Below the pieces are notes generated by a model, which was given only the letters and a program-made list of their open reading frames with translations, was not told where the DNA came from and did no database searches. A program made the translations under genes and the position numbers. This document shows, piece after piece, positions 43,489 to 53,071 of a stretch of 64,000 nucleotides of DNA (positions within the stretch are counted from its first letter, which is position 1; the number at the start of each line of letters is the position of its first letter). This stretch comes from JAGOEX01 sp964630905 (lineage in GTDB: Bacteria > UBP6 > UBA1177): NCBI GenBank assembly GCA_964630905.1, contig CAZVWR010000013.1, forward strand, positions 1 through 64,000. Direction: 5' to 3'.

Positions 43489-44036
43489 AAGTTTTCTCCT
43501 ATTCTGCACACCTGAACCCAACACCGATGCTTGTATGTTTTTGAGAATGTGATCCAAGCCAATTCTCCAGAAAAAACTGTGTATAAGCCATTCGTTAAAG
43601 TAATATATCATTTCAAAAAATATTTTCAAATTTTTTAGTATCAAACTGTTGAGCTGATTATCCTTACTTTTCATATTCTTAGCTCCGCTTAATTGCAAAT
43701 TTAACTCTTACTTTTGCATGTTGGATAAGCAACTCTTTTTGTGGCAAAAATGTTGTTTTAGTTCATTTTGCCGTTTAAAAAGGTTTTTTATACCTATGTA
43801 AAATCAAATTGTTTTTAAAATAATTCCGGCACCTTAAAAATGAGCGGGGCTATGTATGTTTTTAAAATCGTTAAGCTATTGCCATTTACATTTATACAGT
43901 GTTTTACCCAACCCTTAAAATCCCCTTGTCCTGAAGATGTTCAGAAGTTTTGCAATCGGTTCTTACATAATTTCTTTAAAAAATAAAAAAAACAGATAGT
44001 ATTAGTAAGCAAAACAATTCTTTGGAGCGACATACA
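43489..44036. other. AT-rich region between the SIR2-GHMP gene and the kelch-type lipoprotein
   Basis: About 550 bases with divergent genes on each side. The first 185 bases upstream of the SIR2 start are open in frame with it and could be an N-terminal extension beginning at 43674. The rest (43700-44010) is very AT-rich, shows no ORF with a ribosome site, no clear promoter box pair and no terminator hairpin. Confidence 0.5.
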
Positions 44037-47000
44037 ATGAATTTATTTACAAAGATTTTTATTATTATGCTTCTGTCTTTTTCAATTCTCATCTCCTGCG
44101 ACAATCAGAAAGCAGGAACTTTTGCAGTGAAGTTCTCATGGGCGAAAGATGGTGAAGGCAAAGAAGTTAAGCCTGATGTTTCGACGGGAGATTTTTTTGT
44201 AACTGTAAGAATTTATGAATGGAAAGAAGGAGTTGCATTCCCCGGTGACATTGCGGCAAACGGGAAACAGCTCATTCAGAGTGATCCTGCACAGATGAAA
44301 GCAAAGGGCACGAGCATAGATTTCGGTGATCTTTCATATGGCTCAAGGCGGTTTGTCGTTGCTGAGATCAGGAAAGGAGAAGAGCTGACAGGCGGAATTC
44401 TTTTCACCGGCATGTCGCAACTGTTTGATTTTAAAGCAGGACATCATACTGAAGTCAATGTCGAGATGAGCATGACAGGGTTGCCGGGATATGATGAAAA
44501 TGGCAATAACACTTTTAAAATATGGGTCTTTCATAATGATTCTGCTGCCCAAAGAGTGCCTGAGTCAAGAGTTGCATTAAGATTTACAATAAGAAATGCC
44601 AACAGTGTCATCATTGCAAATGACCTTAATTTTGAAAAGGGAACGGCGGAAATAGCACTTACCGACCTGAAAAAAATAGATGAAACAACTTATGAATATT
44701 CACCCTGGAATTTCACAACAGGCTGGGAGGAAATAGGTGACGGCTCATATACAGTTTTTGGCAAACTTAAGAACAATATCGGGCAGATAGGTGAGCCGAA
44801 AAGAGCAGATGTCTTTCTTGATACAACGCCGCCTGTTCCCAACATTACACCGTTTAAGGAAGTTGCCAAGCTTGGTGACAGAATTGAAGTCAGAATTTTG
44901 TTTGATGAAGCAGTTGATCCTGAATCACTTGTTCCGGGTTGGCAGGGACTTCCATTTGTGCTTGAAGAAAACAAGGAGGATAAAAGTTTTGTTTACACTT
45001 ATACTGTTCAGGAGGAAGATAATGAAATTGAGTACCAGTTTTCGCTGACTGCGGCCGATGTTGTCGGAAATAAAACTGATGTTGTCGATCTTGGAAAAGT
45101 GAGAATTGACACAACTCCACCTGATCTTAATTACATTGCAATGTTTAAAAATGGAACCGAACACGGTTTGAGTTCAAATCTTTATCTAAAGCACGGAGAT
45201 ATCTTAAGGTTTGAACTCGAATTGAATGAAGAGATCACTGAAATTCCGCAACTTTTGCTTGGACCGCACAAGATCATTTGTGAAGAAGGGGAAAAAGAGC
45301 TTTCTTTTGACTGCTCTCTGACGATAGATAAAGATGTGACTTATGATGTTGTTGCCGACATATCGCTTTCTTTTAATGATATTGCGGGCAACATTTACAG
45401 CAGGTCGATAGTTTCAGGAGCAAAGATAGATACTCAAGTTCCGCAGTTTATTTTCAGAAAGAACAAAGATCCTCAGGACTACAATGCAACAGACACAATA
45501 GTTCTGACGATCACGGCAAATGAGCCTGTTGAGACAATAACGGTTGATGATATTGAACTTAACAACATGTTTACAAGCTGGAATATTGAGGGAAAGAATG
45601 AAACAGGGACCCATGAAGTCAAGCTGAAAGCAGTTGACCTTGCAGGAAATGAACAGACAGAGTTCACAGTAGGCACATACAAAGTTGATGCGAAATATCC
45701 GGAAGCAGTTATTTCACTTCCCAACCCTGCAAGAATATCGGGAAGCGGTTCATCTGTAATTTCGGTGACAGAAGCGAAAAAGCCCATTCAGAGCATCAAA
45801 CTTAACGGAGTTGAGTGTAGCGTGGCATACTGCACATTTAATGCACCTTCCGGAAGCGGTGACAGCATAGAGAGTTTGACTGTGACTCTCACCGATTTTG
45901 CAGGAAACATTTCAAACATAAGTGCAGGAACTGTTTATGTTGACAGGACAAAACCTGAAATTTCAGGCGATGCGACAATAATTTTTACAAAACCGGCAGG
46001 GTGTCCGCTTGGTTCAGTAAACAGCATAACTTCAGGAAGCAGTGTTGACATCTCTTTTATTGTCAATGAGCCATTAAAAGAGATCGGTGATCCGCTTGTC
46101 AGTGCTGAAGGTGAAGTGAATATTATTGATTTTAATATGACAGGGCAGATCGGATATTTCTATACATTCAGCAAAGAGACAATAAATACAGAATTTCTCA
46201 CAGACGGGACTTACATCTTTAAAATTGAAATAGAAGATGAAGTCGGCAATAAAAATAATATAACACTTACCGGCGGATTTGAGATTGACACAGCGAAACC
46301 TGATGCACCTTTTGTTGATGAAGAGGAAAGAATAGTTTACCGCAGAATTCCGTGGGGAAGTGATGAAACAGGCGGAATAAAGTATTTCAGCATAAAAGCA
46401 GATGGAAATGCCGTCGATGAAAACACATCGTGGGTTTATGCTTATGACGGGTCTGATCCTTCAACAGCAAGTGAAATAGGCAAAACTGCCGCCAGCGGTG
46501 GCACATTTTCCGAATTTGAACTTAATAGATCAGACAGAACAGAAGTGTATCTTGCCGCATACGACAACGCCTGCAACAGAAGCGATGCCGTCAAAGTTCG
46601 CGATGTCGAGTGGACAGCGACAATGGGAGGAAAAGTGCCGGGAAGTACATGGGAAAATCCAAATAGTTTTGAGCAATGCGAATGGTTTTCAGGTCCGCTG
46701 TTGCAGAGCGGTGCCGGTGTTAAAGAAACGAATGACTCTTTTACCAAAACTGCCGGTTCTGCGAAATGGTTTTCGTTGTCTTCAGGAGTGCCTTCATCTG
46801 CTGATAGTAAAATAGTATATGATAATGAACGTGGGGTAGTTGTATTTTTAGGAATTGGTGAAAATAAAATTTGGGAATGGAACGGCGTTTCATGGAAATC
46901 TGTTATACCATCAGATCCCGAAGGAGATGGCAATCCGCAACTTTATGATTTCGGGAATGGAGTCTATGATTCAATAGAATCAAAAGTCGTTGTGTTTTCA

Positions 47001-48959
47001 GAAAATGATTTGTGGGCATGGAATGGGAACAGTTGGAAAAAGCATATTCCTGAAGATCATGAAAACGATGGCAATCCATCAATAAGTTGGGGATACAGTA
47101 TTGCATATGACACTAAAAGAGGAATTTTGGTTCTTTTTGGTGGCTACCACAATAATTCATATACTAACGAAACATGGGAGTGGAATGGTATAAATTGGGA
47201 AAAAAAGACATCGCCTGATCCTGAAGGTGATGGAAATCCTTCCAATAGAGCAGGACATTCTATGGCATATGACTCTGTTCGTGGCAAAACGGTGTTGTTC
47301 GGTGGATATCAGTATAACAATGAAACATGGGAATGGAATGGTATCAGTTGGAAAAAGATGATACCTGATGATCCGGAAGGTGACGGTAATCCTTTAGGTA
47401 GAAACGGACATGCTATGATTTTTGATCAAAGCCGCAGTGTTGTTGTGTTATATGGGGGTCACACATCAAATGGAATATATAGTGGAGATACATGGGAGTG
47501 GAATGGAATCAGTTGGAAAAATATTGCGGTGATCGATCCTGAAAATGACGGATACCCTTCTGGAAAATATAGACCATCTCTTGCGTATGATCCATTTAAA
47601 CAAAGATCTTTTCTTTGGGGAGGAATAGAGAGTTTTCCTAAAGGCGGGCTATGGGAATGGAACGGTTTAAGTTGGAAAAGGAATGACAATGTTGATATTT
47701 ACGGTGACGGAGAACCATCCAACCGCACGCTTACCGCAATGGTTTTTGATTCTAATAGATCGGTGTTTGTTCTTTTCGGTGGCAAACAAACTCATCCATT
47801 GAATGACACATGGGAATGGGACGGGAAAGATTGGAAGGAGATCTTTCCGATTGACAACGAGGGTGACGGGAACCCGTCAAATCGCTTTGATTTGCATATG
47901 GCTTATGACAGTATCCGTTCTAAAGTGGTTTTGTTTGGAGGCTCAGACGGTGGTGATACAGGTCCATTAAATGACACATGGGAATATAATGGATTAAGTT
48001 GGGAAATGAAAACGCCGACAGATATTGAAGGTGATGGTGATCCTCAAGATGTTTTGTCTATGACCTATAACGCAAAAAACGGAAAAATTGTTTTATTGGA
48101 TAAAGACTGCAATATTTGGGAATGGGATGGTTTCAGTTGGATATATGTAAACCTTGTTGATCCTGAAGAGGATGGAAATCCTTTGACATGTGATGCAAAC
48201 TCTATGATATATGATCCTCAAAGAGAAAAGCTTATATTGGTAGGCGGAGATGTGTCGGGTGATTTGTGTACTTGGGAAGGAGACGGCATTAGCTGGGAAA
48301 AAATTTCCTGCTTTGTTGTTGCAGAAGATTATGGAAGAGGTTTTCTATTTTATGATACTTTAATTGAAAAAGTAGTTTCTTTTTCCGGCGAGGCACATGT
48401 ATATGAATTGAATGGTAACTATTGGGAAAAAATCGGGGTTTCTGATCCTGAAAGTGATGGCGTTCCTCTGAATTCCGCGATAGCTTCTGACATGAATCAA
48501 GGCAGAGTAATTGCTTTTTCACAGTCTTCTGAAGGAAAAACATGGATATGGGACGGAGGAAGTAATTCACAACCAAGTCACATTTTAAAAGTATTTTTAT
48601 CATCCGCCATATCTTCCAAAACTTTGATGTGGAATTCTATAAATGTTTTCTTTCGTTCCGGCGGAATCGGCTATCCATCCGGAATTGAAACATCTGGCAC
48701 CGAACTCAAAGTTTGGGACGAAGGGGTGTGGAAAACTGTTGACGATAACAACATGTCGCCGGCTGATCTTGAAAACGATCCTGAAAGTGGCAGACTTGAA
48801 TGGACAACCACAGATCCCCTTGTGCTTAACCGGATATTCTTCGGTGATCAGAAAACTCTCAACTTCGCTGTGACTCCCGTCGCCCCGAATGGAACCGGAA
48901 CTGGAGTTATCGCCACCGACTACGCCGAAGTTATTGTGAGATACACTATCACCGATTGA
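44037..48959 (+). CDS. Large lipoprotein with Ig-like and kelch-like repeats
   Basis: 1640 residues from the ATG at 44037; GGAG lies ten bases before it, within a TTG-started extension that is unlikely. Lipobox LISC gives Cys21. About residues 190-760 hold bacterial Ig-like domains joined by VDTTPP/VDRTKP turns. About 910-1510 contain some 11 kelch-like units of about 55 residues, each with GGx…TWEWNGxxWxK, then the loop DPEGDGNPSNR, then MAYDSxRxKxVLFGG. A C-terminal beta domain (about 1510-1640) follows. Kelch units form a beta-propeller; the acidic DxExDGxP loops may bind Ca. A surface adhesin or binding role is inferred. It is divergent from the SIR2-GHMP gene. Confidence 0.82.
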   Translation: MNLFTKIFIIMLLSFSILISCDNQKAGTFAVKFSWAKDGEGKEVKPDVSTGDFFVTVRIYEWKEGVAFPGDIAANGKQLIQSDPAQMKAKGTSIDFGDLSYGSRRFVVAEIRKGEELTGGILFTGMSQLFDFKAGHHTEVNVEMSMTGLPGYDENGNNTFKIWVFHNDSAAQRVPESRVALRFTIRNANSVIIANDLNFEKGTAEIALTDLKKIDETTYEYSPWNFTTGWEEIGDGSYTVFGKLKNNIGQIGEPKRADVFLDTTPPVPNITPFKEVAKLGDRIEVRILFDEAVDPESLVPGWQGLPFVLEENKEDKSFVYTYTVQEEDNEIEYQFSLTAADVVGNKTDVVDLGKVRIDTTPPDLNYIAMFKNGTEHGLSSNLYLKHGDILRFELELNEEITEIPQLLLGPHKIICEEGEKELSFDCSLTIDKDVTYDVVADISLSFNDIAGNIYSRSIVSGAKIDTQVPQFIFRKNKDPQDYNATDTIVLTITANEPVETITVDDIELNNMFTSWNIEGKNETGTHEVKLKAVDLAGNEQTEFTVGTYKVDAKYPEAVISLPNPARISGSGSSVISVTEAKKPIQSIKLNGVECSVAYCTFNAPSGSGDSIESLTVTLTDFAGNISNISAGTVYVDRTKPEISGDATIIFTKPAGCPLGSVNSITSGSSVDISFIVNEPLKEIGDPLVSAEGEVNIIDFNMTGQIGYFYTFSKETINTEFLTDGTYIFKIEIEDEVGNKNNITLTGGFEIDTAKPDAPFVDEEERIVYRRIPWGSDETGGIKYFSIKADGNAVDENTSWVYAYDGSDPSTASEIGKTAASGGTFSEFELNRSDRTEVYLAAYDNACNRSDAVKVRDVEWTATMGGKVPGSTWENPNSFEQCEWFSGPLLQSGAGVKETNDSFTKTAGSAKWFSLSSGVPSSADSKIVYDNERGVVVFLGIGENKIWEWNGVSWKSVIPSDPEGDGNPQLYDFGNGVYDSIESKVVVFSENDLWAWNGNSWKKHIPEDHENDGNPSISWGYSIAYDTKRGILVLFGGYHNNSYTNETWEWNGINWEKKTSPDPEGDGNPSNRAGHSMAYDSVRGKTVLFGGYQYNNETWEWNGISWKKMIPDDPEGDGNPLGRNGHAMIFDQSRSVVVLYGGHTSNGIYSGDTWEWNGISWKNIAVIDPENDGYPSGKYRPSLAYDPFKQRSFLWGGIESFPKGGLWEWNGLSWKRNDNVDIYGDGEPSNRTLTAMVFDSNRSVFVLFGGKQTHPLNDTWEWDGKDWKEIFPIDNEGDGNPSNRFDLHMAYDSIRSKVVLFGGSDGGDTGPLNDTWEYNGLSWEMKTPTDIEGDGDPQDVLSMTYNAKNGKIVLLDKDCNIWEWDGFSWIYVNLVDPEEDGNPLTCDANSMIYDPQREKLILVGGDVSGDLCTWEGDGISWEKISCFVVAEDYGRGFLFYDTLIEKVVSFSGEAHVYELNGNYWEKIGVSDPESDGVPLNSAIASDMNQGRVIAFSQSSEGKTWIWDGGSNSQPSHILKVFLSSAISSKTLMWNSINVFFRSGGIGYPSGIETSGTELKVWDEGVWKTVDDNNMSPADLENDPESGRLEWTTTDPLVLNRIFFGDQKTLNFAVTPVAPNGTGTGVIATDYAEVIVRYTITD
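46775..48560 (+). repeat. Kelch-like repeat array with DxExDGxP loops
   Basis: About 11 imperfect repeats of 160-180 bases, each encoding WEWNG and D-x-E-G-D-G-N-P blocks. Copies are diverged enough that they are best seen in protein. Confidence 0.75.
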
Positions 48960-49995
48960 TCGAATCAAAATATTTTTCAAATTTCTGTGCGATATGTGGA
49001 TCTTTGTTTATCACGATTATTTCGCGGTTTCGATAACAGCCGCTTGAGGTCCAGTTCATTGAACCAAAAACTGTTGTAACTCCGTCAATTACTGCAAATT
49101 TATGGTGAAAAAGCGAGTCGTTCTGATGTTCAGGTTCATCAAATTTCAAGCTTGCCCCTTTTGCAGAGAGATAACTGAACGCTTTTTTGTTCACAACTTT
49201 GCCGTCATCCCCTTTCCAGTTATCAAAAACGAGCTTTGCATCAACCCCTTTTTTTATCGCAGTTTTCAATCCGGTTATCACAGGGTTTTTTGATGTAACT
49301 GTATAAACACCTGCTTTTATTGATTTCTCAGCTTTAAGAAATTCATTTTTTATCAAAACACAACCTCTTCCGGGATTAAAAATCATCGTCCCTATTTCTG
49401 TTTCACAACCGGTTTCACACCTTCTTTCAAACTTATTAGAAAAAACAGCATTGATCTCGCTTTCAAGAATGCCGGCAGCCACCGGGACATCTCTAAACAG
49501 CACTGCACTGTTTGAAGCCGACCTCTCAGAACTGATATTTGATGAAGAAACAAGAACATCTTTTGAATCAAACACCATAAATTTAGGGTGATATATCCCG
49601 TTTTTCTGAGTATTTACAACCATATCAAACTGAGGAACATGACCGTCTCTGTTCTTTCCGGAAACAACTTTAACATCAATCCCGTCATTTTTTCTTTTCT
49701 CAAGAAGATCTGTCAGAGGACTTTTTGAATATGTATATGTCGCGATTCTGATGCATTTTTCAGCAGACATGACCATTTTCTTTTCAATTTCATAGATCTC
49801 TTCGTCAAAATATACTGCTGTTTTTTCAAGCGCAGTTTCAATTTTTTCAACAACCTGGGGTGTATGTTCTTCAGGTTTTTGAGCGACACGCTCCTTTTTC
49901 CCGAAAGTATTAAGAAGAAAAAAAGATACTGCAATAATTAAAAGTGTTTCGATCTTTAAAAGGATTTTTGACGAAATCAGCGGCTTTTTACCCAA
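48949..49995 (-). CDS. Phospholipase D-family protein, membrane anchored
   Basis: 348 residues with an N-terminal TM anchor (about 8-28) and two HKD motifs: HPKFMVFDSKDVLVSSSNIS-type (His/Lys/Asp near 137-144) and HHKFAVIDGVTTVFGSMNWT (about 297-316). Two HKD motifs form one PLD active site, so the protein is probably catalytically complete. PLD-family enzymes act on phospholipids or nucleic acids; a periplasmic nuclease-like or lipase role cannot be told apart. The start is TTG with GGGAG nine bases before, inside the chorismate mutase gene (19-base overlap). Its end overlaps the convergent kelch gene by 11 bases. Confidence 0.88.
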   Translation of the reverse strand: MGKKPLISSKILLKIETLLIIAVSFFLLNTFGKKERVAQKPEEHTPQVVEKIETALEKTAVYFDEEIYEIEKKMVMSAEKCIRIATYTYSKSPLTDLLEKRKNDGIDVKVVSGKNRDGHVPQFDMVVNTQKNGIYHPKFMVFDSKDVLVSSSNISSERSASNSAVLFRDVPVAAGILESEINAVFSNKFERRCETGCETEIGTMIFNPGRGCVLIKNEFLKAEKSIKAGVYTVTSKNPVITGLKTAIKKGVDAKLVFDNWKGDDGKVVNKKAFSYLSAKGASLKFDEPEHQNDSLFHHKFAVIDGVTTVFGSMNWTSSGCYRNREIIVINKDPHIAQKFEKYFDSINR

Positions 49996-50225
49996 TTAAA
50001 GATTCTCCCGTAGATCTCTTCTATAAGTTTTCCGATTTCAGGAGATCTGCCGCTAAGTCGCTTAATTATTGAATTTTCTCTTGAAATATCTTCAACATTC
50101 ATTGAACTTTCCTTTTTTAGTTCTATTATCTTTGAAGCGATATCGATCCTCTGCCTTACAAGCTCAACTATCAGATCGTCGATTTTATCGATCTTTTCCC
50201 TTAACCCGTTTATGCCGTTGTTCAT
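49977..50225 (-). CDS. Chorismate mutase, AroQ class (monofunctional)
   Basis: 82 residues matching the all-helical AroQ-class chorismate mutase: LREKIDKIDDLIVELVRQR, IIELKK, and the SPEIGKLIEEIYGRIF helix. The dimeric enzyme turns chorismate to prephenate. Catalytic Arg (about 9), Lys and Glu positions fit. It starts within the aroA stop (ATGA) and follows aroF-aroA, so this operon covers DAHP synthesis, EPSP synthesis and the first step to Phe/Tyr. Confidence 0.88.
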   Translation of the reverse strand: MNNGINGLREKIDKIDDLIVELVRQRIDIASKIIELKKESSMNVEDISRENSIIKRLSGRSPEIGKLIEEIYGRIFNWVKSR

Positions 50226-51394
50226 TTTTCTCCAAGTGCTTCGATCATTCTTAAAAAACCGGGAAACGAAACATTATAGCAGTCATTAACTGTAAAAGGA
50301 ATATTTTTATCAGCAGCAATAAGTTTTGAAAGCATCTCCATTCTGTGATCATCGCTATGGGAAAACTTAACTGTTCCGGTGCTTTTTTTATTCTTTACAA
50401 TAAACCCGTCAACTGTCTCAACTGTTTCAAAAAACATCTCCATTCTCTTAACAGTTTCACTAATTCTGTCGGTCTCCTTATTTCTCAACCACTCTCCGTT
50501 CTTAAGTTCAAAACTGCATCCTGCCCTTGCCGACATATATGCAACAAATGGAATTTCATCAATAATTTTAGCAACTTCCTTGCTTGACACAACGGTCATA
50601 CCCATTCCTGTCTTGAAGCCGCCGGACCATTTGACCTCGAAACCTTCATCTTTTAAACTTACAGAAACTGAATATCCTGCCTTTTTCAAATATTTAAACG
50701 GTTCCATTCTCAATTTTTCAGGATATATGCCTGAAATAACAAACGGTCTGCCGCCAATTATCCCTGAACATGCCGCAATAAAAGCACTTGACGGATCAAG
50801 TTTCATTCCAAGTTCATAACCTTTAAGTTCTTTAACAGGTTTAACTTCTATCCGATGACTGCTTTCTGAAATATCCGCCCCCATTTTCTTTAGCAGTTCT
50901 TCGGTGTTTCGTCTGGTCTTTGACTTAAAATGAAGTTTCCCTCCATATTTGAGCATTGCAATAAGATTAAAACTTTTAAGCTGAGCACTCTCTTTTGAAA
51001 GAACAGTATCAACAAAACATGCTCGGTAAAGTTCACCCGCCTTAGTAAATTCTGAATGATCACGGTGCATTAATGATTTATCACCAGTAAGTTTCAAATC
51101 CCATTCTCTGTATTTAGCAATTCCCATCAGAATATGCATTACCGTTGCTGAGTTTTCGCAGTCTATTAACTCTGAAGAAGGAGTTGAAACACCTGATATG
51201 TATGCTGTACTGCCGGAAACAATAACGGTTTTGCCAAATTTCTTGAGGCACTTGAAAGCCGTTTTTATATCAAGTGGCAGATCATCGCTGTAATAGACAG
51301 AAACAGGCTCACAAGTCAGAAGAGAAAAAAGATATCCCCTTATCAGTGAACTTTTATCAGGCGGAATAAAATTTGAGAGATCAATTCTCTTCAT
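50222..51394 (-). CDS. aroA: 3-phosphoshikimate 1-carboxyvinyltransferase (EPSP synthase), divergent
   Basis: About 390 residues from the ATG at 51394; a longer frame to 51448 overlaps aroF more. Divergent but with all blocks in order: IPPDKSSLIRG (Lys14, Arg19), NSATVMHIL (81-89), GDKSLMHRDHSE, ESAQLKSFNLIAML, LDPSSAFIAA, DEIPFVAYMSARAG, LRNKETDRI and DDHRMEM, ending SFPGFLRMIEALG. The NAGTAMR loop of typical enzymes reads NSATVMH, with Ala83 where E. coli has Gly96. It lacks a good ribosome site and overlaps the aroF end by 14 bases, so coupling is likely. Confidence 0.87.
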   Translation of the reverse strand: MKRIDLSNFIPPDKSSLIRGYLFSLLTCEPVSVYYSDDLPLDIKTAFKCLKKFGKTVIVSGSTAYISGVSTPSSELIDCENSATVMHILMGIAKYREWDLKLTGDKSLMHRDHSEFTKAGELYRACFVDTVLSKESAQLKSFNLIAMLKYGGKLHFKSKTRRNTEELLKKMGADISESSHRIEVKPVKELKGYELGMKLDPSSAFIAACSGIIGGRPFVISGIYPEKLRMEPFKYLKKAGYSVSVSLKDEGFEVKWSGGFKTGMGMTVVSSKEVAKIIDEIPFVAYMSARAGCSFELKNGEWLRNKETDRISETVKRMEMFFETVETVDGFIVKNKKSTGTVKFSHSDDHRMEMLSKLIAADKNIPFTVNDCYNVSFPGFLRMIEALGEK

Positions 51395-52391
51395 TGAGGA
51401 ATGATGACAGTCTTGATATTTTCTTGTACATCTTTTCGAAACTGTCAAAATTGATCGTCTGGAAACCGTCAGACAGAGCGTTGGTAGGATTGTAGTGAGT
51501 TTCCACCATCAACCCGTCAGCACCAAGTATCACTGAGGCCTGTGCTACAACCGGAACATATTTAGATGAACCGATGCTGTGCGAAGGGTCAAAAACGACA
51601 GGAAGATGTGACAGGTCTTTAAGCACGGGTATTGAAGCAATGTTTACAGTGCTTCTTGTTATGTCATCAAAAGTCTGGATACCCCTTTCACAGAGTATGA
51701 CCTTTTCATTTCCTTCCGACATGAGATATTCTGCACTTGAAAGAAAGTCATCAACCGTTGCACTCAGCGATCTTTTGAGCATGACCGGTTTTTTAACTTT
51801 TCCGATCTCTTTTAAAAGTGAAAAATTCATCATATTCCTTGCTCCGACCTGAATAATGTCGGTATATTCAAGAAAAAGGTCAAGATGCCTGACATCAACT
51901 ATCTCGGAGACACACTTCATTCCGTAACGGTTGCTGACATCCCTTAATATTTTCAACCCCTGTTCGCCAAGTCCCTGGAAAGAATAAGGGGATGTTCTAA
52001 GCTTGTATGTCCCTCCGCGAAGGATCTTTACACCCAGACCGGAAAGGAATTTTGCTATTTTATCAAGAGAATCGGGCCCTTCTACACTACATGGACCTGA
52101 AATAAAAGCGAGTCCTTCACCTATTTTCACACCGTCTCCAAGATCGATAACGCTCTTATCACAGAATTCTTTGGACACCATGAAGTAAGGTTTTGAAATC
52201 CTTATGATTTTATGAATACCAGGCATTGCTTTGAACCGCCCCATGTCAGAAGTGGTAAGATCACCTGCGACAGGGATTAAGGTATAATTTACACCAGTCA
52301 GCACATCAAAAGACATCCCGTTTGATATCAGTGTCGCTTTTATCTGTTCAAGATTTTCTTCAGGAATACTTTTTTTAAGAACAATGATCAT
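51381..52391 (-). CDS. aroF: 3-deoxy-7-phosphoheptulonate (DAHP) synthase, type I-beta
   Basis: 336 residues: an N-terminal ferredoxin-like regulatory domain (about 1-75) and a TIM-barrel synthase with SGPCSVE (metal Cys), LRGGTYKLRTSPYSFQGLG, IQVGARNMMNFSLLKE, KRSLSATVDDFL, ILCERGIQTF, VFDPSHS and VETHYNP. It condenses PEP and erythrose-4-phosphate, the entry to aromatic synthesis. The N-terminal domain of this class binds aromatic amino acids for feedback inhibition. It starts two bases after rph and leads the aro genes. Confidence 0.95.
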   Translation of the reverse strand: MIIVLKKSIPEENLEQIKATLISNGMSFDVLTGVNYTLIPVAGDLTTSDMGRFKAMPGIHKIIRISKPYFMVSKEFCDKSVIDLGDGVKIGEGLAFISGPCSVEGPDSLDKIAKFLSGLGVKILRGGTYKLRTSPYSFQGLGEQGLKILRDVSNRYGMKCVSEIVDVRHLDLFLEYTDIIQVGARNMMNFSLLKEIGKVKKPVMLKRSLSATVDDFLSSAEYLMSEGNEKVILCERGIQTFDDITRSTVNIASIPVLKDLSHLPVVFDPSHSIGSSKYVPVVAQASVILGADGLMVETHYNPTNALSDGFQTINFDSFEKMYKKISRLSSFLNEEN

Positions 52392-52393
52392 CT

Positions 52394-53071
52394 TTAATAA
52401 CCTGCCGAAGTTTTCATGCTGTCAATCAGTTTCAAAACGCTTTCTCTTGAATTTTCAAGTAATTCAAGGAACTTGCCATCATCAACCGGCTCTTTTTCAG
52501 CCGTGCCCTGCAACTCGATTATATTGCCATTTTCACAAAACACAAAATTAAAATCGGCATGAGCTTTTGAGTCTGATTCATAATCAAGATCAACCACGAT
52601 TCTTCCGTCGATGACTCCTCCGCTTATTGCCCCTACCCACCGTTTTAAAGGGTTTTTTTTGAGAACTCCGTTTTCATGAAGTTTTCTGCAGGCGATAGCA
52701 ACAGCGACCATTCCTCCGTTCACTGAACATGTTCTTGTCCCTCCGTCAGCCTCAAGTACATCGCAGTCAAGAAGCATTGAAATGCCGGGGATACCGGACA
52801 TATCGACAGCCATTCTGAGAGATCTTCCGATCAACCGTTGTATCTCAGCTGTACGGCCTGAAAGATGATTCCTTTCCCTTGGAGCCCTTGTCGTTGTGGA
52901 TCCTGGCATCAGTGAGTATTCAGCCGTAAGCCAGCCGTAACCTTCTCTGACATGAGAGGGGACCCTGTTTTCAATGGTGAGTGATGTAATGACTTTTGTG
53001 TTCCCTGCCACAGAAAGTACTGAACTGAAAGGATGTTTCAGGTAATCTGTTTCAAAATAATGTTCTCTCAA
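52394..53071 (-). CDS. rph: RNase PH, shortened N-terminus
   Basis: 225 residues of a phosphorolytic 3'-5' exoribonuclease for tRNA 3' ends: GYGWLTAEYSLMPGST, RAPRERNHLSGRTAEIQRLIGRSLR, LDCDVLEADGGTRTCSVNGG, ISGGVIDGRIVVDLDYESDS. The start is TTG at 53071 after GGGAGG, beginning LREHYFETDYLKH; the usual RPDGRxxxELRP N-terminal leader of about ten residues is absent and there is no in-frame upstream codon before a stop. The rest is intact, so it is probably active. Confidence 0.9.
   Translation of the reverse strand: MREHYFETDYLKHPFSSVLSVAGNTKVITSLTIENRVPSHVREGYGWLTAEYSLMPGSTTTRAPRERNHLSGRTAEIQRLIGRSLRMAVDMSGIPGISMLLDCDVLEADGGTRTCSVNGGMVAVAIACRKLHENGVLKKNPLKRWVGAISGGVIDGRIVVDLDYESDSKAHADFNFVFCENGNIIELQGTAEKEPVDDGKFLELLENSRESVLKLIDSMKTSAGY

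Noticed and set aside
43700..44010. Possible small RNA or promoter between the SIR2-GHMP and kelch genes
   Set aside because: AT-rich sequence without matched -35/-10 boxes at correct spacing or a stable hairpin; nothing supportable.
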